A DNA stretch of 64,000 nt from Prevotella sp. (lineage in GTDB: Bacteria; Bacteroidota; Bacteroidia; Bacteroidales; Bacteroidaceae): contig JAILBT010000006.1 in assembly GCA_024680755.1 (NCBI GenBank), positions 40,726-104,725 on the forward strand. Reading direction: 5' to 3'. This document shows positions 33,066-42,776 of the stretch, piece after piece. The first letter of the stretch is position 1; each line of letters begins with the position of its first letter. The position numbers and the translations under genes are program-made. The notes under the pieces are model-generated. The model worked only from the letters and a program-made list of their open reading frames with translations. It was not told the DNA's origin and made no database searches.

Positions 33066-34115
33066 ATGAACCATCTTGTCATAATGGCGGGTGGCGTGGG
33101 CAGCCGCTTCTGGCCCATGAGCACACCCGAATGTCCAAAACAGTTTATTGACGTGCTCGGCGTGGGACGCACCCTGCTGCAGCTCACCGTCGATCGGTTC
33201 GGCCAGATAATGGACAGGAGCAACATCTGGGTAGTGACAAACGCCGCATACGCCGACATCGTGGCGCAGCAGCTGCCCGACATACCCCGAGGCAACATCC
33301 TGACGGAGCCATGCCGACGAAACACCGCCCCGTGCATAGCATACGTCTCGTGGCGCATAAAGAAGCAAGACCCGAAGGCCAACATCGTGGTCACACCGGC
33401 AGACCACATCGTGACAAACACCGACGAGTTCAGACGCGTGATAAGCCTCTGCCTGGCCTTCACAGAAAGCAGCGACTCAATAGTGACGCTGGGCATGAAG
33501 CCATCGCGCCCTGAGACTGGATATGGATACATAGAGGCAAACCTCTCGCTGCCGTCGATGAGCAACAAAGAGCTGTTCCGCGTGGACTCCTTCCGCGAAA
33601 AACCAGACCTCAGCACAGCACAGGAGTATGTAAAGAAGAACAACTATTTCTGGAACTCGGGACTCTTCATCTGGAACGTGAACACCATCGTCAACGCCTT
33701 CCGCATGTACCAGCCTCTGATAGCTGCCATCTTCGAAGAGCTGCTGCCCGTGCTCAACACTGAGCAGGAGCAAGAAGCCGTCAACCAAAGGTTCCCCGAC
33801 TGCGAGAACATCTCGGTTGACTATGCTATCATGGAGCGGGCCGACGAGATTTTTGTCTGTCCGGCAGATTTCGGCTGGAGCGACCTGGGCACATGGGGCT
33901 CGCTGCTCAGCCAGTCGAAGAAGGACCTCTATGGCAACGCAACCATTGGCCCCGATGTCAGGCTGTTTGAAAGTCACGACTGCATAGTGCACACTGCACA
34001 GGAGAAGCGCGTCATCATTCAGGGACTGGACGGCTATATCGTGGCCGAGCACGACGACACCCTGCTCATCTGCAAGCTATCGGAAGAACAGCGCATAAAG
34101 CAGTTCAGCGAGTAA
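33066..34115 (+). CDS. manC: Mannose-1-phosphate guanylyltransferase
   Basis: The 349-aa enzyme makes GDP-mannose from mannose-1-P and GTP, feeding mannose and fucose glycans. It begins MNHLVIMAGGVGSRFWPMS, with the nucleotide-binding GGxGxRxWP loop followed by PKQF. Later motifs are TEPCRRNTAPCIA, VVTPADHIV, TGYGYIEA, NSGLFIWNV and SVDYAIMERADEIFVCPADFGWSDLGTW, diagnostic of this family. It is the short form without the C-terminal phosphomannose isomerase domain. It is followed by a 130-nt period-9 array, then rfbC. Confidence 0.95.
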   Translation: MNHLVIMAGGVGSRFWPMSTPECPKQFIDVLGVGRTLLQLTVDRFGQIMDRSNIWVVTNAAYADIVAQQLPDIPRGNILTEPCRRNTAPCIAYVSWRIKKQDPKANIVVTPADHIVTNTDEFRRVISLCLAFTESSDSIVTLGMKPSRPETGYGYIEANLSLPSMSNKELFRVDSFREKPDLSTAQEYVKKNNYFWNSGLFIWNVNTIVNAFRMYQPLIAAIFEELLPVLNTEQEQEAVNQRFPDCENISVDYAIMERADEIFVCPADFGWSDLGTWGSLLSQSKKDLYGNATIGPDVRLFESHDCIVHTAQEKRVIIQGLDGYIVAEHDDTLLICKLSEEQRIKQFSE

Positions 34116-34127
34116 AGCCATTCCTCT

Positions 34128-34257
34128 GTTGTTTTCTGATTACTCTGATTTCTCTGATTTCTCAGATTTCTTCGATTACTCAGATTATTCAGATTACTCA
34201 GATTATTCAGATTACTCAGATTTCTCCGATTACTCAGATTATTCAGATTACTCCTCA
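34128..34257. repeat. Period-9 AGATTACTC/AGATTTCTC array
   Basis: Nonamers such as CAGATTACT, CAGATTATT and TGATTTCTC repeat from just after manC up to 2 nt before the rfbC start codon. The array supplies the whole leader of rfbC; no promoter or Shine-Dalgarno is visible. Confidence 0.85.
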
Positions 34258-34259
34258 CT

Positions 34260-34808
34260 ATGAACTACATACAAACAGAAATCCCCGGTGTGGTAATAAT
34301 TGAGCCACGCGTGTTTAACGATGCCCGCGGCTATTTCTTCGAAGCCTGGAAACAGCAGGAGTTTGACACAAACGTGCAACCCGTCCGTTTCATTCAGGAC
34401 AACGAGAGCCGCAGCTCATACGGCGTGCTGCGCGGACTGCACTACCAAAAGGGAGAGTGGAGCCAGGCCAAGCTGGTGCGCGTCATCAAGGGCAAGGTGC
34501 TCGACGTGGCAGTGGACATCAGGCGTTCATCGCCCACCTTCGGTCGCCATGTCATGGTCGAACTGTCGGAAGACAACAAGCGGCAGCTCTTCATTCCGCG
34601 CGGCTTCGCACACGGCTTCCTGGTGCTGAGCCCAGACGCCATCTTCACCTACAAGGTGGATAACGTCTATGCGCCACAGGCCGAAGCCGGCATCTGCTGG
34701 AACGACCCCGACCTGGGCATACAGTGGCCCATTGACGCAGCCGATGTCCTTAACAGCGAGAAAGACCTGAAGGCACCACGCCTGAAGGATGCCGAGGTGT
34801 TTGAGTAA
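34260..34808 (+). CDS. rfbC: dTDP-4-dehydrorhamnose 3,5-epimerase
   Basis: The 182-aa cupin enzyme of dTDP-L-rhamnose synthesis contains IIEPRVFNDARGYFFEAWKQ, FIQDNESRSSYGVLRGLHYQ with catalytic His61, KVLDVAVDIRRSSPTFG, FIPRGFAHGFLVLS and CWNDPDLGIQWP, all standard for RmlC. Length is typical. rmlA, rmlB and rmlD are not adjacent. The lipoprotein gene follows after 12 nt. Confidence 0.97.
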   Translation: MNYIQTEIPGVVIIEPRVFNDARGYFFEAWKQQEFDTNVQPVRFIQDNESRSSYGVLRGLHYQKGEWSQAKLVRVIKGKVLDVAVDIRRSSPTFGRHVMVELSEDNKRQLFIPRGFAHGFLVLSPDAIFTYKVDNVYAPQAEAGICWNDPDLGIQWPIDAADVLNSEKDLKAPRLKDAEVFE

Positions 34809-34820
34809 GCAAAAAAACCT

Positions 34821-35630
34821 ATGTTCAAGCTCACGACATCTCTGTTTCTCGCAGCAACACTGTTGGCTGCCTGCACGTCGCGGCATCAGGCAAGCGATGC
34901 CGCGCCCGACACCGTTCCTACCGAGAACGCCAGGGCGAAACAGATGTTGCAGGGGATATGGACCGATGCCGAGACAGGACAGGTCAGCTTCCGCGTGGTG
35001 GGCGACACCATCTTCTTCCCCGACAGCACCATGACACACACCGCCTTCCGCATCGTGGGCGACTCCATCTGCCTCGGCGACAGAGACGTGCGCTATGCCA
35101 TAGTGACACAGACGGACAACATCTTCACATTTGAAAACCAAAACGGCGACCAGGTGCGGCTGCACCGAAGCACCGCCCCTCTCGACACGCTGGCCTTTAC
35201 CACCAAGACTGTCACGCCGGCAAAGACACTGACACAAGTCAGGAAGACAGACGGCGTAGCAATTGCCGGCGACAAACGGCTACACTGGTATATAGCGCTC
35301 AACCCAACCCGATATAGGGTGAACCACACCACATACAACGACGAGGGAGTGGCCGTGGAGAACACCTTCTACGACAACCTGGCCCACCTCAGCGTGTATC
35401 TGGGCACGAAAGCCATCTTCTCGCGCGACATACGGAAGACACTCTACGACGGGACACTGCCACAGCATTTCATCTCATCGGCCATCCTCGACGATTTCAC
35501 CTTCCAGCGCGCCGACAACACCGGACTGCATTTCACAGCCAAGCTATGCATACCCGACGAAGCCTCGTGCTACATGGTTGACACCCACATCAGCACCAAA
35601 GGTGAGATCAGCCTGTCAATCAACGAATGA
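34821..35630 (+). CDS. Lipoprotein of unknown function, 269 aa
   Basis: The N-terminus MFKLTTSLFLAATLLAAC ends in a lipobox (LLAAC), so Cys18 should be lipidated after cleavage. The mature protein has two similar short strands, VSFRVVGDTIFFPDST and TAFRIVGDSICLGDRD, then a beta-rich C-terminal half. It resembles Bacteroidales lipoproteins that I recall being grouped as DUF4738, but I could not check this. It starts 12 nt after rfbC, suggesting co-transcription. No catalytic motif is visible. Confidence 0.75.
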   Translation: MFKLTTSLFLAATLLAACTSRHQASDAAPDTVPTENARAKQMLQGIWTDAETGQVSFRVVGDTIFFPDSTMTHTAFRIVGDSICLGDRDVRYAIVTQTDNIFTFENQNGDQVRLHRSTAPLDTLAFTTKTVTPAKTLTQVRKTDGVAIAGDKRLHWYIALNPTRYRVNHTTYNDEGVAVENTFYDNLAHLSVYLGTKAIFSRDIRKTLYDGTLPQHFISSAILDDFTFQRADNTGLHFTAKLCIPDEASCYMVDTHISTKGEISLSINE

Positions 35631-35708
35631 AGCTACCATCGGAACCACTGATGGAGACAAGACAAACGGACACATTCACACCATAAATACTAAAAACCAA
35701 AATCACAC

Positions 35709-37721
35709 ATGAACGACAACAAAGTGATGAACCTCGCGGCCGACAATATACGTATTCTCGCAGCCGCAATGGTAGAGAAAGCAAAGAGCGGACACCCGGG
35801 CGGAGCCATGGGCGGGGCCGACTTCATCAACACGCTCTACAGCGAGTTCCTGGTCTATGACCCCGAGAACCCCGAGTGGGAGGGACGCGACCGCTTCTTC
35901 CTCGACCCGGGCCACATGGCACCCATGCTCTACTCGCAGCTCTGTCTCATAGGCAAATATACACTGGACGACCTGCAGAACCTGCGTCAGTGGGGCTCGG
36001 TCACACCCGGACACCCCGAGCGCGAACTGGCACGCGGCATAGAGAACACCAGCGGCCCCCTGGGGCAGGGACACACCTTCGCCGTGGGCGCAGCCATCGC
36101 AGCCAAGTTCCTCAAGGCCCGTCTGGGCAACGTGATGAACCAGACCATCTACGCCTATATCTCCGACGGCGGCGTGGAAGAAGAGATATCACAGGGCTCG
36201 GGCCGCATTGCCGGCACGCTGGGGCTGGACAACCTTATCATGTTCTACGATGCCAACGACATTCAGCTCTCAACCGAAGTGAAGGTCGTCATGGCCGAGG
36301 ACACCGCCAAGAAGTATGAGGCATGGGGATGGTATGTGCAGAAGATCGACGGCAACAACGTTGACGAGATACGCCAGGCCATCAAGAACGCACAGGCCGA
36401 GCAGGAACGTCCGTCGCTCATCATCGGCCACTGCGACATGGGCAAGGGCGCACGCAAGGCCGACGGCTCAAGCTATGAGGCCAACTGCGCCACACACGGA
36501 GCACCCCTTGGCGGCGACAACTTCGTCCAGACGATGAAGAACTTGGGGGCCGACCCAGAGCAGCCCTTCCAGATCTTCCCCGAAGTGAAGGAGATGTATG
36601 CCCGCCGCGCCGAGGAGCTGAAGAAGATCGTGGCCGAGCGCTATGCCCAGAAAGCCGAGTGGGCTAAGGGACACCCCGAGCAGGCCAGGCTGATGGAGCA
36701 GTGGTTCCGCGGCGAGGCTCCGCAGATAGACTGGAGCAAGGTCGAGCAGAAAGCCGGTGCCGCCACGCGCGGAGCCAGCGCCACCGTGCTGAGTGCACTG
36801 GCCGAGCAGGTGCCAAACATGATCTGCGCCTCGGCCGACCTGAGCAACTCTGACAAGACCGACGGCTTCCTCAAGAAGACACACGCCCTGCAGAAAGGCG
36901 ACTTCAGCGGAGCCTTCTTCCAGGCTGGCGTGGCCGAGCTGACCATGGCCTGCTGCTGCATAGGCATGGCTCTGCATGGAGGCGTGATACCGGCCTGCGG
37001 AACATTCTTCGTCTTCTCCGACTATATGAAGCCCGCCGTGCGCATGGCTGCGCTGATGGAGCTGCCCGTCAAGTTCATCTGGACCCACGACGCCTTCCGC
37101 GTGGGTGAGGATGGCCCCACCCACGAGCCCGTGGAGCAGGAGGCACAGATACGCCTGATGGAGAAACTGAAGAACCACCACGGCCGGCCCTCTATGCTCG
37201 TGCTGCGCCCCGCCGACGCCGAGGAGACCACCGCCTGCTGGCGTCTGGCCATGGAGAACGTCAAGACACCCACGGCGCTCATCTTCTCACGTCAGAACAT
37301 CGACATGCTGCCCGAGGGCAACGACTATTCGCTGGCTGCACGCGGCGCATACGTGGTGGCAGGCTCAGACGAGAACTACGACGTCATCCTGCTGGCCTCG
37401 GGCTCTGAGGTATCTACACTGGAGGCTGGTGCCAAGCTGCTGAAGGCCGACGGCATAAAGGTGCGCGTGGTGAGCGTGCCCTCTGAGGGACTGTTCCGCC
37501 AGCAGCCTGCCGACTACCAGGCTGCCGTGCTGCCCGCTGGCAAGAAGAAGTTCGGCCTCACCGCAGGCCTGCCTGTCACGCTGGAGGGACTCGTCGGTGC
37601 CGACGGCTGCGTGTGGGGACTCGAGAGCTTCGGATTCTCGGCACCCTACAAGGTGCTGGACGAGAAGCTGGGCTACACCGGACAGAACGTATATGAGCAG
37701 GTGAAGCGTCTGCTGGCCTGA
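35709..37721 (+). CDS. tkt: Transketolase
   Basis: The 670-aa thiamine-diphosphate enzyme transfers two-carbon units in the pentose phosphate pathway. Seen in order: AAAMVEKAKSGHPGGAMGGA, FFLDPGHMAPMLYSQLCL, TPGHPE, NTSGPLGQGHTFAVGAAIA, the TPP/Mg region YISDGGVEEEISQGS, and the second-domain FIWTHDAFRVGEDGPTHEPVEQ. The first domain's SDGGVEEE replaces the more usual GDGCxxEG. Length fits full-size transketolase (~660-680). A perfect 15-bp hairpin follows the gene. Confidence 0.96.
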   Translation: MNDNKVMNLAADNIRILAAAMVEKAKSGHPGGAMGGADFINTLYSEFLVYDPENPEWEGRDRFFLDPGHMAPMLYSQLCLIGKYTLDDLQNLRQWGSVTPGHPERELARGIENTSGPLGQGHTFAVGAAIAAKFLKARLGNVMNQTIYAYISDGGVEEEISQGSGRIAGTLGLDNLIMFYDANDIQLSTEVKVVMAEDTAKKYEAWGWYVQKIDGNNVDEIRQAIKNAQAEQERPSLIIGHCDMGKGARKADGSSYEANCATHGAPLGGDNFVQTMKNLGADPEQPFQIFPEVKEMYARRAEELKKIVAERYAQKAEWAKGHPEQARLMEQWFRGEAPQIDWSKVEQKAGAATRGASATVLSALAEQVPNMICASADLSNSDKTDGFLKKTHALQKGDFSGAFFQAGVAELTMACCCIGMALHGGVIPACGTFFVFSDYMKPAVRMAALMELPVKFIWTHDAFRVGEDGPTHEPVEQEAQIRLMEKLKNHHGRPSMLVLRPADAEETTACWRLAMENVKTPTALIFSRQNIDMLPEGNDYSLAARGAYVVAGSDENYDVILLASGSEVSTLEAGAKLLKADGIKVRVVSVPSEGLFRQQPADYQAAVLPAGKKKFGLTAGLPVTLEGLVGADGCVWGLESFGFSAPYKVLDEKLGYTGQNVYEQVKRLLA

Positions 37722-37772
37722 ATTCACATAAAGCATTAGCAGAGCGATTCCGACCGCCCTGTCATTATCGAC

Positions 37773-37808
37773 GCCAGCCCAGTGCCAACATAGTGGCACT
37801 GGGCTGGC
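37773..37808 (+). terminator. Hairpin downstream of tkt
   Basis: GCCAGCCCAGTGCCA (37773-37787) and TGGCACTGGGCTGGC (37794-37808) form a perfect 15-bp stem around ACATAG, 52 nt past the tkt stop. No long T-run follows. Confidence 0.7.
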
Positions 37809-37828
37809 GAGACGGTGTCTGCGAAGTG

Positions 37829-38749
37829 ATGAGCATAATGATACCACAGGAACAACTATTTGAGAACCTACGCCTTGCTATCGAAGAGGCCGTAGGCAGG
37901 AAGATGAAGACGCCACGCGACTTCGACTTCCTTGCAGAGGCAATATTCGAGAAACTGCACCAGTCGGTCAGCCCTTCCACGCTGAAACGGTTCTGGGGCT
38001 ACCTGCCGCAGTATTCCACCACACGCACCTCAACCCTCGACATTCTGGCGCAGTTCATCGACTATGAGGACTGGGACGCCTTCTGCCGTGAAGCCGAACA
38101 GTATCCCGGGGATACTGAGCAGACTGTCTCAGCGTCTCCACACACCATTTCTCTCCAAAGGCGGTGGTATCGCCCCACATTAATATATATATATGCAGCC
38201 ATCATGGTGCTGCTCGCTGTTGGCTGCATCTACATGCTCCGCCCGCACGCTGATGCAGGTGTCAGCAAGGACACCGACCACAGCAATCATGTTCTCAGGG
38301 CCGGACAGATATTCGAAAGCTATAATGACTACCTGCCACTCTTTGGCGTCACCAACCAGGAGAACTTCTGGGACTGCCCGCTGCCCCACCATGAGGGAAT
38401 AATCATCTGGAGTCCCGAATACCATCACCCCCAGTGGCACAACGAAGGCGACCGCGACAGCCTCTGCCCCACCATCACCGAGTGGTGGGAATCGGCAGAC
38501 AGCCTTATAGACAGCCGTGAACGCGAGTTGTTGACATCGGAACGCAACGAGCATCTCTATTTCACCGTGATGCGTACCAACGAGCTGCGCATCACATTCA
38601 TGAAGAACCTTACCGACACCAACTACGTGTTCCTCGGTGTCTATCGCACGGACTTAGACAGGTCTGACAGCACCCACATCGTTTGGGAGCGCGTAGCCAA
38701 AGAGTGCGACATCGCCAATCTGGCATACCTTGAACAGTTGCGCCACTGA
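37829..38749 (+). CDS. Single-span membrane protein with Bacteroidales N-terminal regulatory-type domain, 306 aa
   Basis: Residues ~10-75 (LFENLRLAIEEAVGRKM, DFDFLAEAIFEKLHQSVSPSTLKRFWGYL, TRTSTLDILAQFIDYEDWDAFC) match an N-terminal module seen in many Bacteroidales proteins. It has a helical, DNA-binding-like character: helix, SPSTLKRFWGY, then a second helix. A membrane segment follows (LIYIYAAIMVLLAVGCIYML), with an extracytoplasmic C-terminal domain of ~180 aa. That topology suggests a membrane-tethered sensor/regulator, by inference. In-frame codons before 37829 lie inside the tkt hairpin, so the ATG at 37829 (or 37838) is the start. Confidence 0.7.
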   Translation: MSIMIPQEQLFENLRLAIEEAVGRKMKTPRDFDFLAEAIFEKLHQSVSPSTLKRFWGYLPQYSTTRTSTLDILAQFIDYEDWDAFCREAEQYPGDTEQTVSASPHTISLQRRWYRPTLIYIYAAIMVLLAVGCIYMLRPHADAGVSKDTDHSNHVLRAGQIFESYNDYLPLFGVTNQENFWDCPLPHHEGIIIWSPEYHHPQWHNEGDRDSLCPTITEWWESADSLIDSRERELLTSERNEHLYFTVMRTNELRITFMKNLTDTNYVFLGVYRTDLDRSDSTHIVWERVAKECDIANLAYLEQLRH

Positions 38750-38841
38750 GTGCTCGCGGCGCAGAAAATGCCCACTCCATAGAGCGGTTCTCAGAAAAGA
38801 ACCAAAAAGAACTGAAAAGAACAAACAAGATTTCGTCAGGA

Positions 38842-38874
38842 TTTGGCTCTCATTATAAAAAAAGGATAACTTTG
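38842..38874 (+). promoter_or_regulatory. Promoter for C10 protease-cohesin cassette
   Basis: TTTG (38842-38845), 21-nt spacer, TAACTTTG (38867-38874), 30 nt before the ATG at 38905. It excludes the upstream in-frame extension to 38872. Confidence 0.85.
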
Positions 38875-38904
38875 CAACTAAAACGCAAACTATTATTCTT
38901 AAAT

Positions 38905-41900
38905 ATGAGGAACCTTATCCTACTCTCTGTGTGCCTCCTTTCTTTCAACGGGGTGTTTGCACAGCATGTGACCGAGGAGCAGGCATTGCAAAAGGCGCGG
39001 ACTTTTATGCAAGGCCAAGTGACAAACCATGCCAACGGACGGAAGGGAACACCGGCGAAAGCCCCCGCAATGCGCAAGGTGGCAAGGCCAGGCGCGGGCG
39101 ATGCCCTCTACATCTTCAATGCCGAGAATGACGGCGGCTTCGTCATTGTCTCTGCCGACGAGCGCACCGACGAGATACTTGGTTACAGCACCGAGGGAAA
39201 TATCGCCCCTGAGCAGATGCCCGAGGCTTTGACGGCGTGGCTCGGTGACTGCGAAAAGCAAATCAAGGGCATACAGGCTGGCAGGGTGGCAGCCCCAGCC
39301 AAGGTGCCAACACATTCTGCGGTGGAACCGATGATAACGGCCTTGTGGAATCAGAATGCGCCTTACTACTATCATTGTCCTAAGGAAGGAGAGGATTATT
39401 ACTATACGGGATGTGCCGCCACTTCCCTGGCTATGATTATGTACTATCACAGCTGGCCGAAAGATGCCACTACCGAGATTCCTGCCTACGATTATGACAC
39501 TGGTAAGCATTGCGATGCCCTGCAACCCATCGTTTTTGACTGGGATAGCATGACCGACACCTACGATGGTACAGAAACCGGCCCATCGGCTGAAGCCGTC
39601 AGCTGGCTGATGCGCTACTGCGGGCAGGCCTTGCAGATGAATTATACTACTTACGAGTCATCTGCGGTAATGTCTGCAGAGGCTCTGGTCAACTATTTTG
39701 GCTACGACAGTGGTGCAAGGCGATTGCAAGCCAGCGATTATAGCATAGCTGAGTGGGATGCCCTCATTTACCATGAGATGGAAAGCAGCCGCCCGGTGTG
39801 GTATGGGGGGGCGCAGGGCTTAGGCGCCGGTCACGCCTTTGTGCTTGATGGCTACGACGGCCAGGGCTTCTACCATGTGAACTGGGGCTGGAGCGGCTAT
39901 TGCGACGGATATTACAAGATTACCCACATGGCTCCCAGTGGCTCTGGCATCGGTGGTGGGACGGCTGGCGTGGGCTATGACCTCGTACAACAAGCTGTAG
40001 TTGGCATACAGCCGCCTACCACCACGCCCAACCTGTATGGATCTGACGTGAGAGGCACAGTGGCATTAAACAATACAAATGTCATTGTTCGTTGCGAAAA
40101 TAACACCAGTTCTTCCATTGTCATCGACATGGGCGTGAGAATTGAAGGAAGGGACGACACCGATTACACTGAGACTATCACGTTGATGAGCAGCGTGGAA
40201 ATTGGGAGTGGCTTGAGCAAATCAGTAAGCCAGTCGTTAGTCGATCTTGCCGATGGTCATTATCGCATTAGTGTGTTATGGCGCTACAGTGGGGAAACAG
40301 AGTGGCAGCAGAGCATCAACCATATCTGCATTAGAAAGGAAAACGGCACGTGCGAGGAACTCCCACTCAACCTTGACATAAACATAGAGGTTGATGGCAG
40401 CCTTATAGCTGGCGAAAAGCAGGAAATCGTTGTACGCGTGGTCAACAATGGATGTGAGGTGTTCCAGCAGTCATTGCGTTTGTTCGTATCTAAAACATCC
40501 AACAAGGAAAACAAGGGGCGTGCCATCATGTTTTTGGAAGATGGTGAAACAGAAACATTCACATTCAATTACATACCATACGAAGGAGGCGGCACCTATC
40601 ATATCTGGTTAGCCACCGATGCAAAGGGTGAGAACGTAGTAGGCCAGGCCGACATGGAAATACGGGAATTAAAATACGGACCAGACTTGATAAGCTTTCA
40701 AGAAGAATATAACTATGTAGATCACGAGTTGAGCCTTGAAATAATAAACAGTTCTTCAGATAAGATCTACTCACGTGCTTGTTCTGTGAATGTATGGCCT
40801 TGCGGCAAGGACGTGTCATCGGCAACTGTATTTGACGTTGGCATAATAAATATTCTGCCAGGCGAAAGTACGACGATTACGCTGCCTTCACTTGAGCTAT
40901 CCCTTGACAATCTATATTACTGCTCGGTTAGCTACTACAGGTATCAAGAGGATTCTCCGCATAGTGATAAACTTATCACGACTTCTCCCAGCATGGTTTC
41001 TCCTTACTATAGTAATGGTTTCTACGTACATTCCGATGGTATTTTGTCTTCCTTACATTTTTCTATAGGCATCGTTGATGAGACTGAAGGCAATGGATGT
41101 ATAAGAGACATACCCAATATGAAGAAAGTTGTGGTGCCACACCGTGTGTTTGATAATAGTATTAAGAAATGGTACACGTTCAAGCAGCTTGATACTAAAG
41201 TATTTCAATATGAAAAGCTCTCTACCATTGAACTTGAAGAAGGCTTCACATGTATCTCTGCCGAGTTTTCAGAGGTAGGCATAAAAAGATTCGTCATTCC
41301 CTCCACGCTACAGTTCATCGGTGAGCAACTGTTCCATAACTGCACGAACCTTGAAGCCATCTACTGCAAGGGCAGTGTGCCTCCGAAAGTGGTGAACTCG
41401 GATGGGTTGAGCAGCAACATCCTCTATGTCTATGGCAGTAACTACCAAGACATTTCCAGCACATACTACGACACAGTGAAGCTCTATGTACCCACGGATT
41501 GCGCCGAGGCATACCGCAACTCTCCCTGTTGGAGCCGATTCACGAACATCGTTGAAATTGACATGGATAACTTGGGGGATGACGAGGAGCCTTATACTGA
41601 GACCTGCTACCTCTTTAACCTTGCCAGTGGAAAGTATCTCTGTGCGGGCAATGACTGGGGCACGCAGGCGTCGCTGGACGAGTTTGGGCTGGACATGGTG
41701 CTGACACAGCAGGCTGACGGACGCTATACCATCGACACCCGCATAGGCAACGGCAATGACAGCCGCTTCCTGAGCATGGTTGACGGCACTGTGTTCTGCG
41801 ACCAACCACAATCCTCATGGACAATCAAGAGTCGGGGGGAAGGCTACTTCACTTTGAGTCCTGACGACAGTCACTACCTATGCTACGATGGCGAGTCGAG

Positions 41901-42750
41901 TGTACTGATGCTGACCGAAGAAGAAGACGAATGGTCTGCCTACTGGCAGATATACTCGAAAGACGAGATGAAGTGGAATCTGCAATTTGCCAGTTCCGAC
42001 TACCCTTGCGATGCCACGTTCATGCTGCCCGGTGCCAATTTCGGGCGCAACGACCTGCGCAACAACGAGTGGCAGGGCGAGCCTGTCTTAGGCGGTGACG
42101 CTGTAAACCAATGCGCGGAGAAATATAACACCTCGTTTGACGTGTGGCAAGAGCTGACGGACGTTCCCAATGGTTTTTATAAAGTGCGCGTACAGGGCTT
42201 CTACCGCGAGGGAGCCGACGAGAACAGCGGCATTGACCCCGTCATCGAGCTGCGCCAGAACAGCGGCGAGCACCGCTACGCCTGCCTCTATGCCAACGAA
42301 GCGAACATGCCGCTGAAGAGCATCTTCGACGAGGCCGGACGCATAGGCAACGAGGGCTTGACCACGCCGTGGGGCAACGTGCCAAACACGATGGGTGAGG
42401 CTTCCCACTGCTTCTCGGCTGGCCTCTACGAGAACGAACTCATGGTAAGGGTCACAGACGGCACGCTGCGCGTAGGCATCAAGAAAACGGAAGCAGTGGA
42501 TAGGGACTGGGCTATCTTCGACAATTTCCGCCTCACCTACTACGGCCAATATCTGAAGGGCGACGTGAACGGCGACGGGGAGATCAATGCCCAGGATGCC
42601 TCGCTCATTCAGCAGTATGTGGCGCGTAAGTTTGGCGACGATGCCGAGGGCTTCAAATCCGCTGCCGCCGACGTGAACGGCGACGGCGAGGTGACGGCAC
42701 AGGATGCCTCGCTGGTGCAGCAGTATGCCGCAAGGAAAATATCGTGGTAA
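38905..42750 (+). CDS. Secreted C10 (streptopain-type) cysteine protease with C-terminal type I dockerin, 1281 aa
   Basis: A signal peptide (MRNLILLSVCLLSFNGVFAQ) precedes a Spi-type propeptide (EQALQKARTFMQG, GFVIVSADERTDEILGYS) and the peptidase. YYYTGCAATSLAMIMYYHSWP places the catalytic Cys at 170; GAGHAFVLDGYDGQGFYHVNWGWSG places the His at 310. Beyond ~residue 370 come beta-sandwich segments and a BspA-like leucine-rich stretch (~756-886). Next are a ricin-like/beta-trefoil segment with NLASGKYLCAGNDWG (~899-1019) and a galactose-binding-like jelly roll (~1022-1212). The last 64 residues are a dockerin: GDVNGDGEINAQDASLIQQY and ADVNGDGEVTAQDASLVQQY, two Ca-binding loop-helix repeats. 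No T9SS tail is visible, so anchoring may depend on a cohesin partner. A cohesin-like protein is encoded 26 nt downstream. Confidence 0.9.
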   Translation: MRNLILLSVCLLSFNGVFAQHVTEEQALQKARTFMQGQVTNHANGRKGTPAKAPAMRKVARPGAGDALYIFNAENDGGFVIVSADERTDEILGYSTEGNIAPEQMPEALTAWLGDCEKQIKGIQAGRVAAPAKVPTHSAVEPMITALWNQNAPYYYHCPKEGEDYYYTGCAATSLAMIMYYHSWPKDATTEIPAYDYDTGKHCDALQPIVFDWDSMTDTYDGTETGPSAEAVSWLMRYCGQALQMNYTTYESSAVMSAEALVNYFGYDSGARRLQASDYSIAEWDALIYHEMESSRPVWYGGAQGLGAGHAFVLDGYDGQGFYHVNWGWSGYCDGYYKITHMAPSGSGIGGGTAGVGYDLVQQAVVGIQPPTTTPNLYGSDVRGTVALNNTNVIVRCENNTSSSIVIDMGVRIEGRDDTDYTETITLMSSVEIGSGLSKSVSQSLVDLADGHYRISVLWRYSGETEWQQSINHICIRKENGTCEELPLNLDINIEVDGSLIAGEKQEIVVRVVNNGCEVFQQSLRLFVSKTSNKENKGRAIMFLEDGETETFTFNYIPYEGGGTYHIWLATDAKGENVVGQADMEIRELKYGPDLISFQEEYNYVDHELSLEIINSSSDKIYSRACSVNVWPCGKDVSSATVFDVGIINILPGESTTITLPSLELSLDNLYYCSVSYYRYQEDSPHSDKLITTSPSMVSPYYSNGFYVHSDGILSSLHFSIGIVDETEGNGCIRDIPNMKKVVVPHRVFDNSIKKWYTFKQLDTKVFQYEKLSTIELEEGFTCISAEFSEVGIKRFVIPSTLQFIGEQLFHNCTNLEAIYCKGSVPPKVVNSDGLSSNILYVYGSNYQDISSTYYDTVKLYVPTDCAEAYRNSPCWSRFTNIVEIDMDNLGDDEEPYTETCYLFNLASGKYLCAGNDWGTQASLDEFGLDMVLTQQADGRYTIDTRIGNGNDSRFLSMVDGTVFCDQPQSSWTIKSRGEGYFTLSPDDSHYLCYDGESSVLMLTEEEDEWSAYWQIYSKDEMKWNLQFASSDYPCDATFMLPGANFGRNDLRNNEWQGEPVLGGDAVNQCAEKYNTSFDVWQELTDVPNGFYKVRVQGFYREGADENSGIDPVIELRQNSGEHRYACLYANEANMPLKSIFDEAGRIGNEGLTTPWGNVPNTMGEASHCFSAGLYENELMVRVTDGTLRVGIKKTEAVDRDWAIFDNFRLTYYGQYLKGDVNGDGEINAQDASLIQQYVARKFGDDAEGFKSAAADVNGDGEVTAQDASLVQQYAARKISW

Positions 42751-42776
42751 CAACAATACTAAAACAAATAACAACT

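Noticed and set aside
34034..34258. 74-aa minus-strand frame rich in NLSNLNN
   Set aside because: It is a translation of the period-9 array before rfbC.
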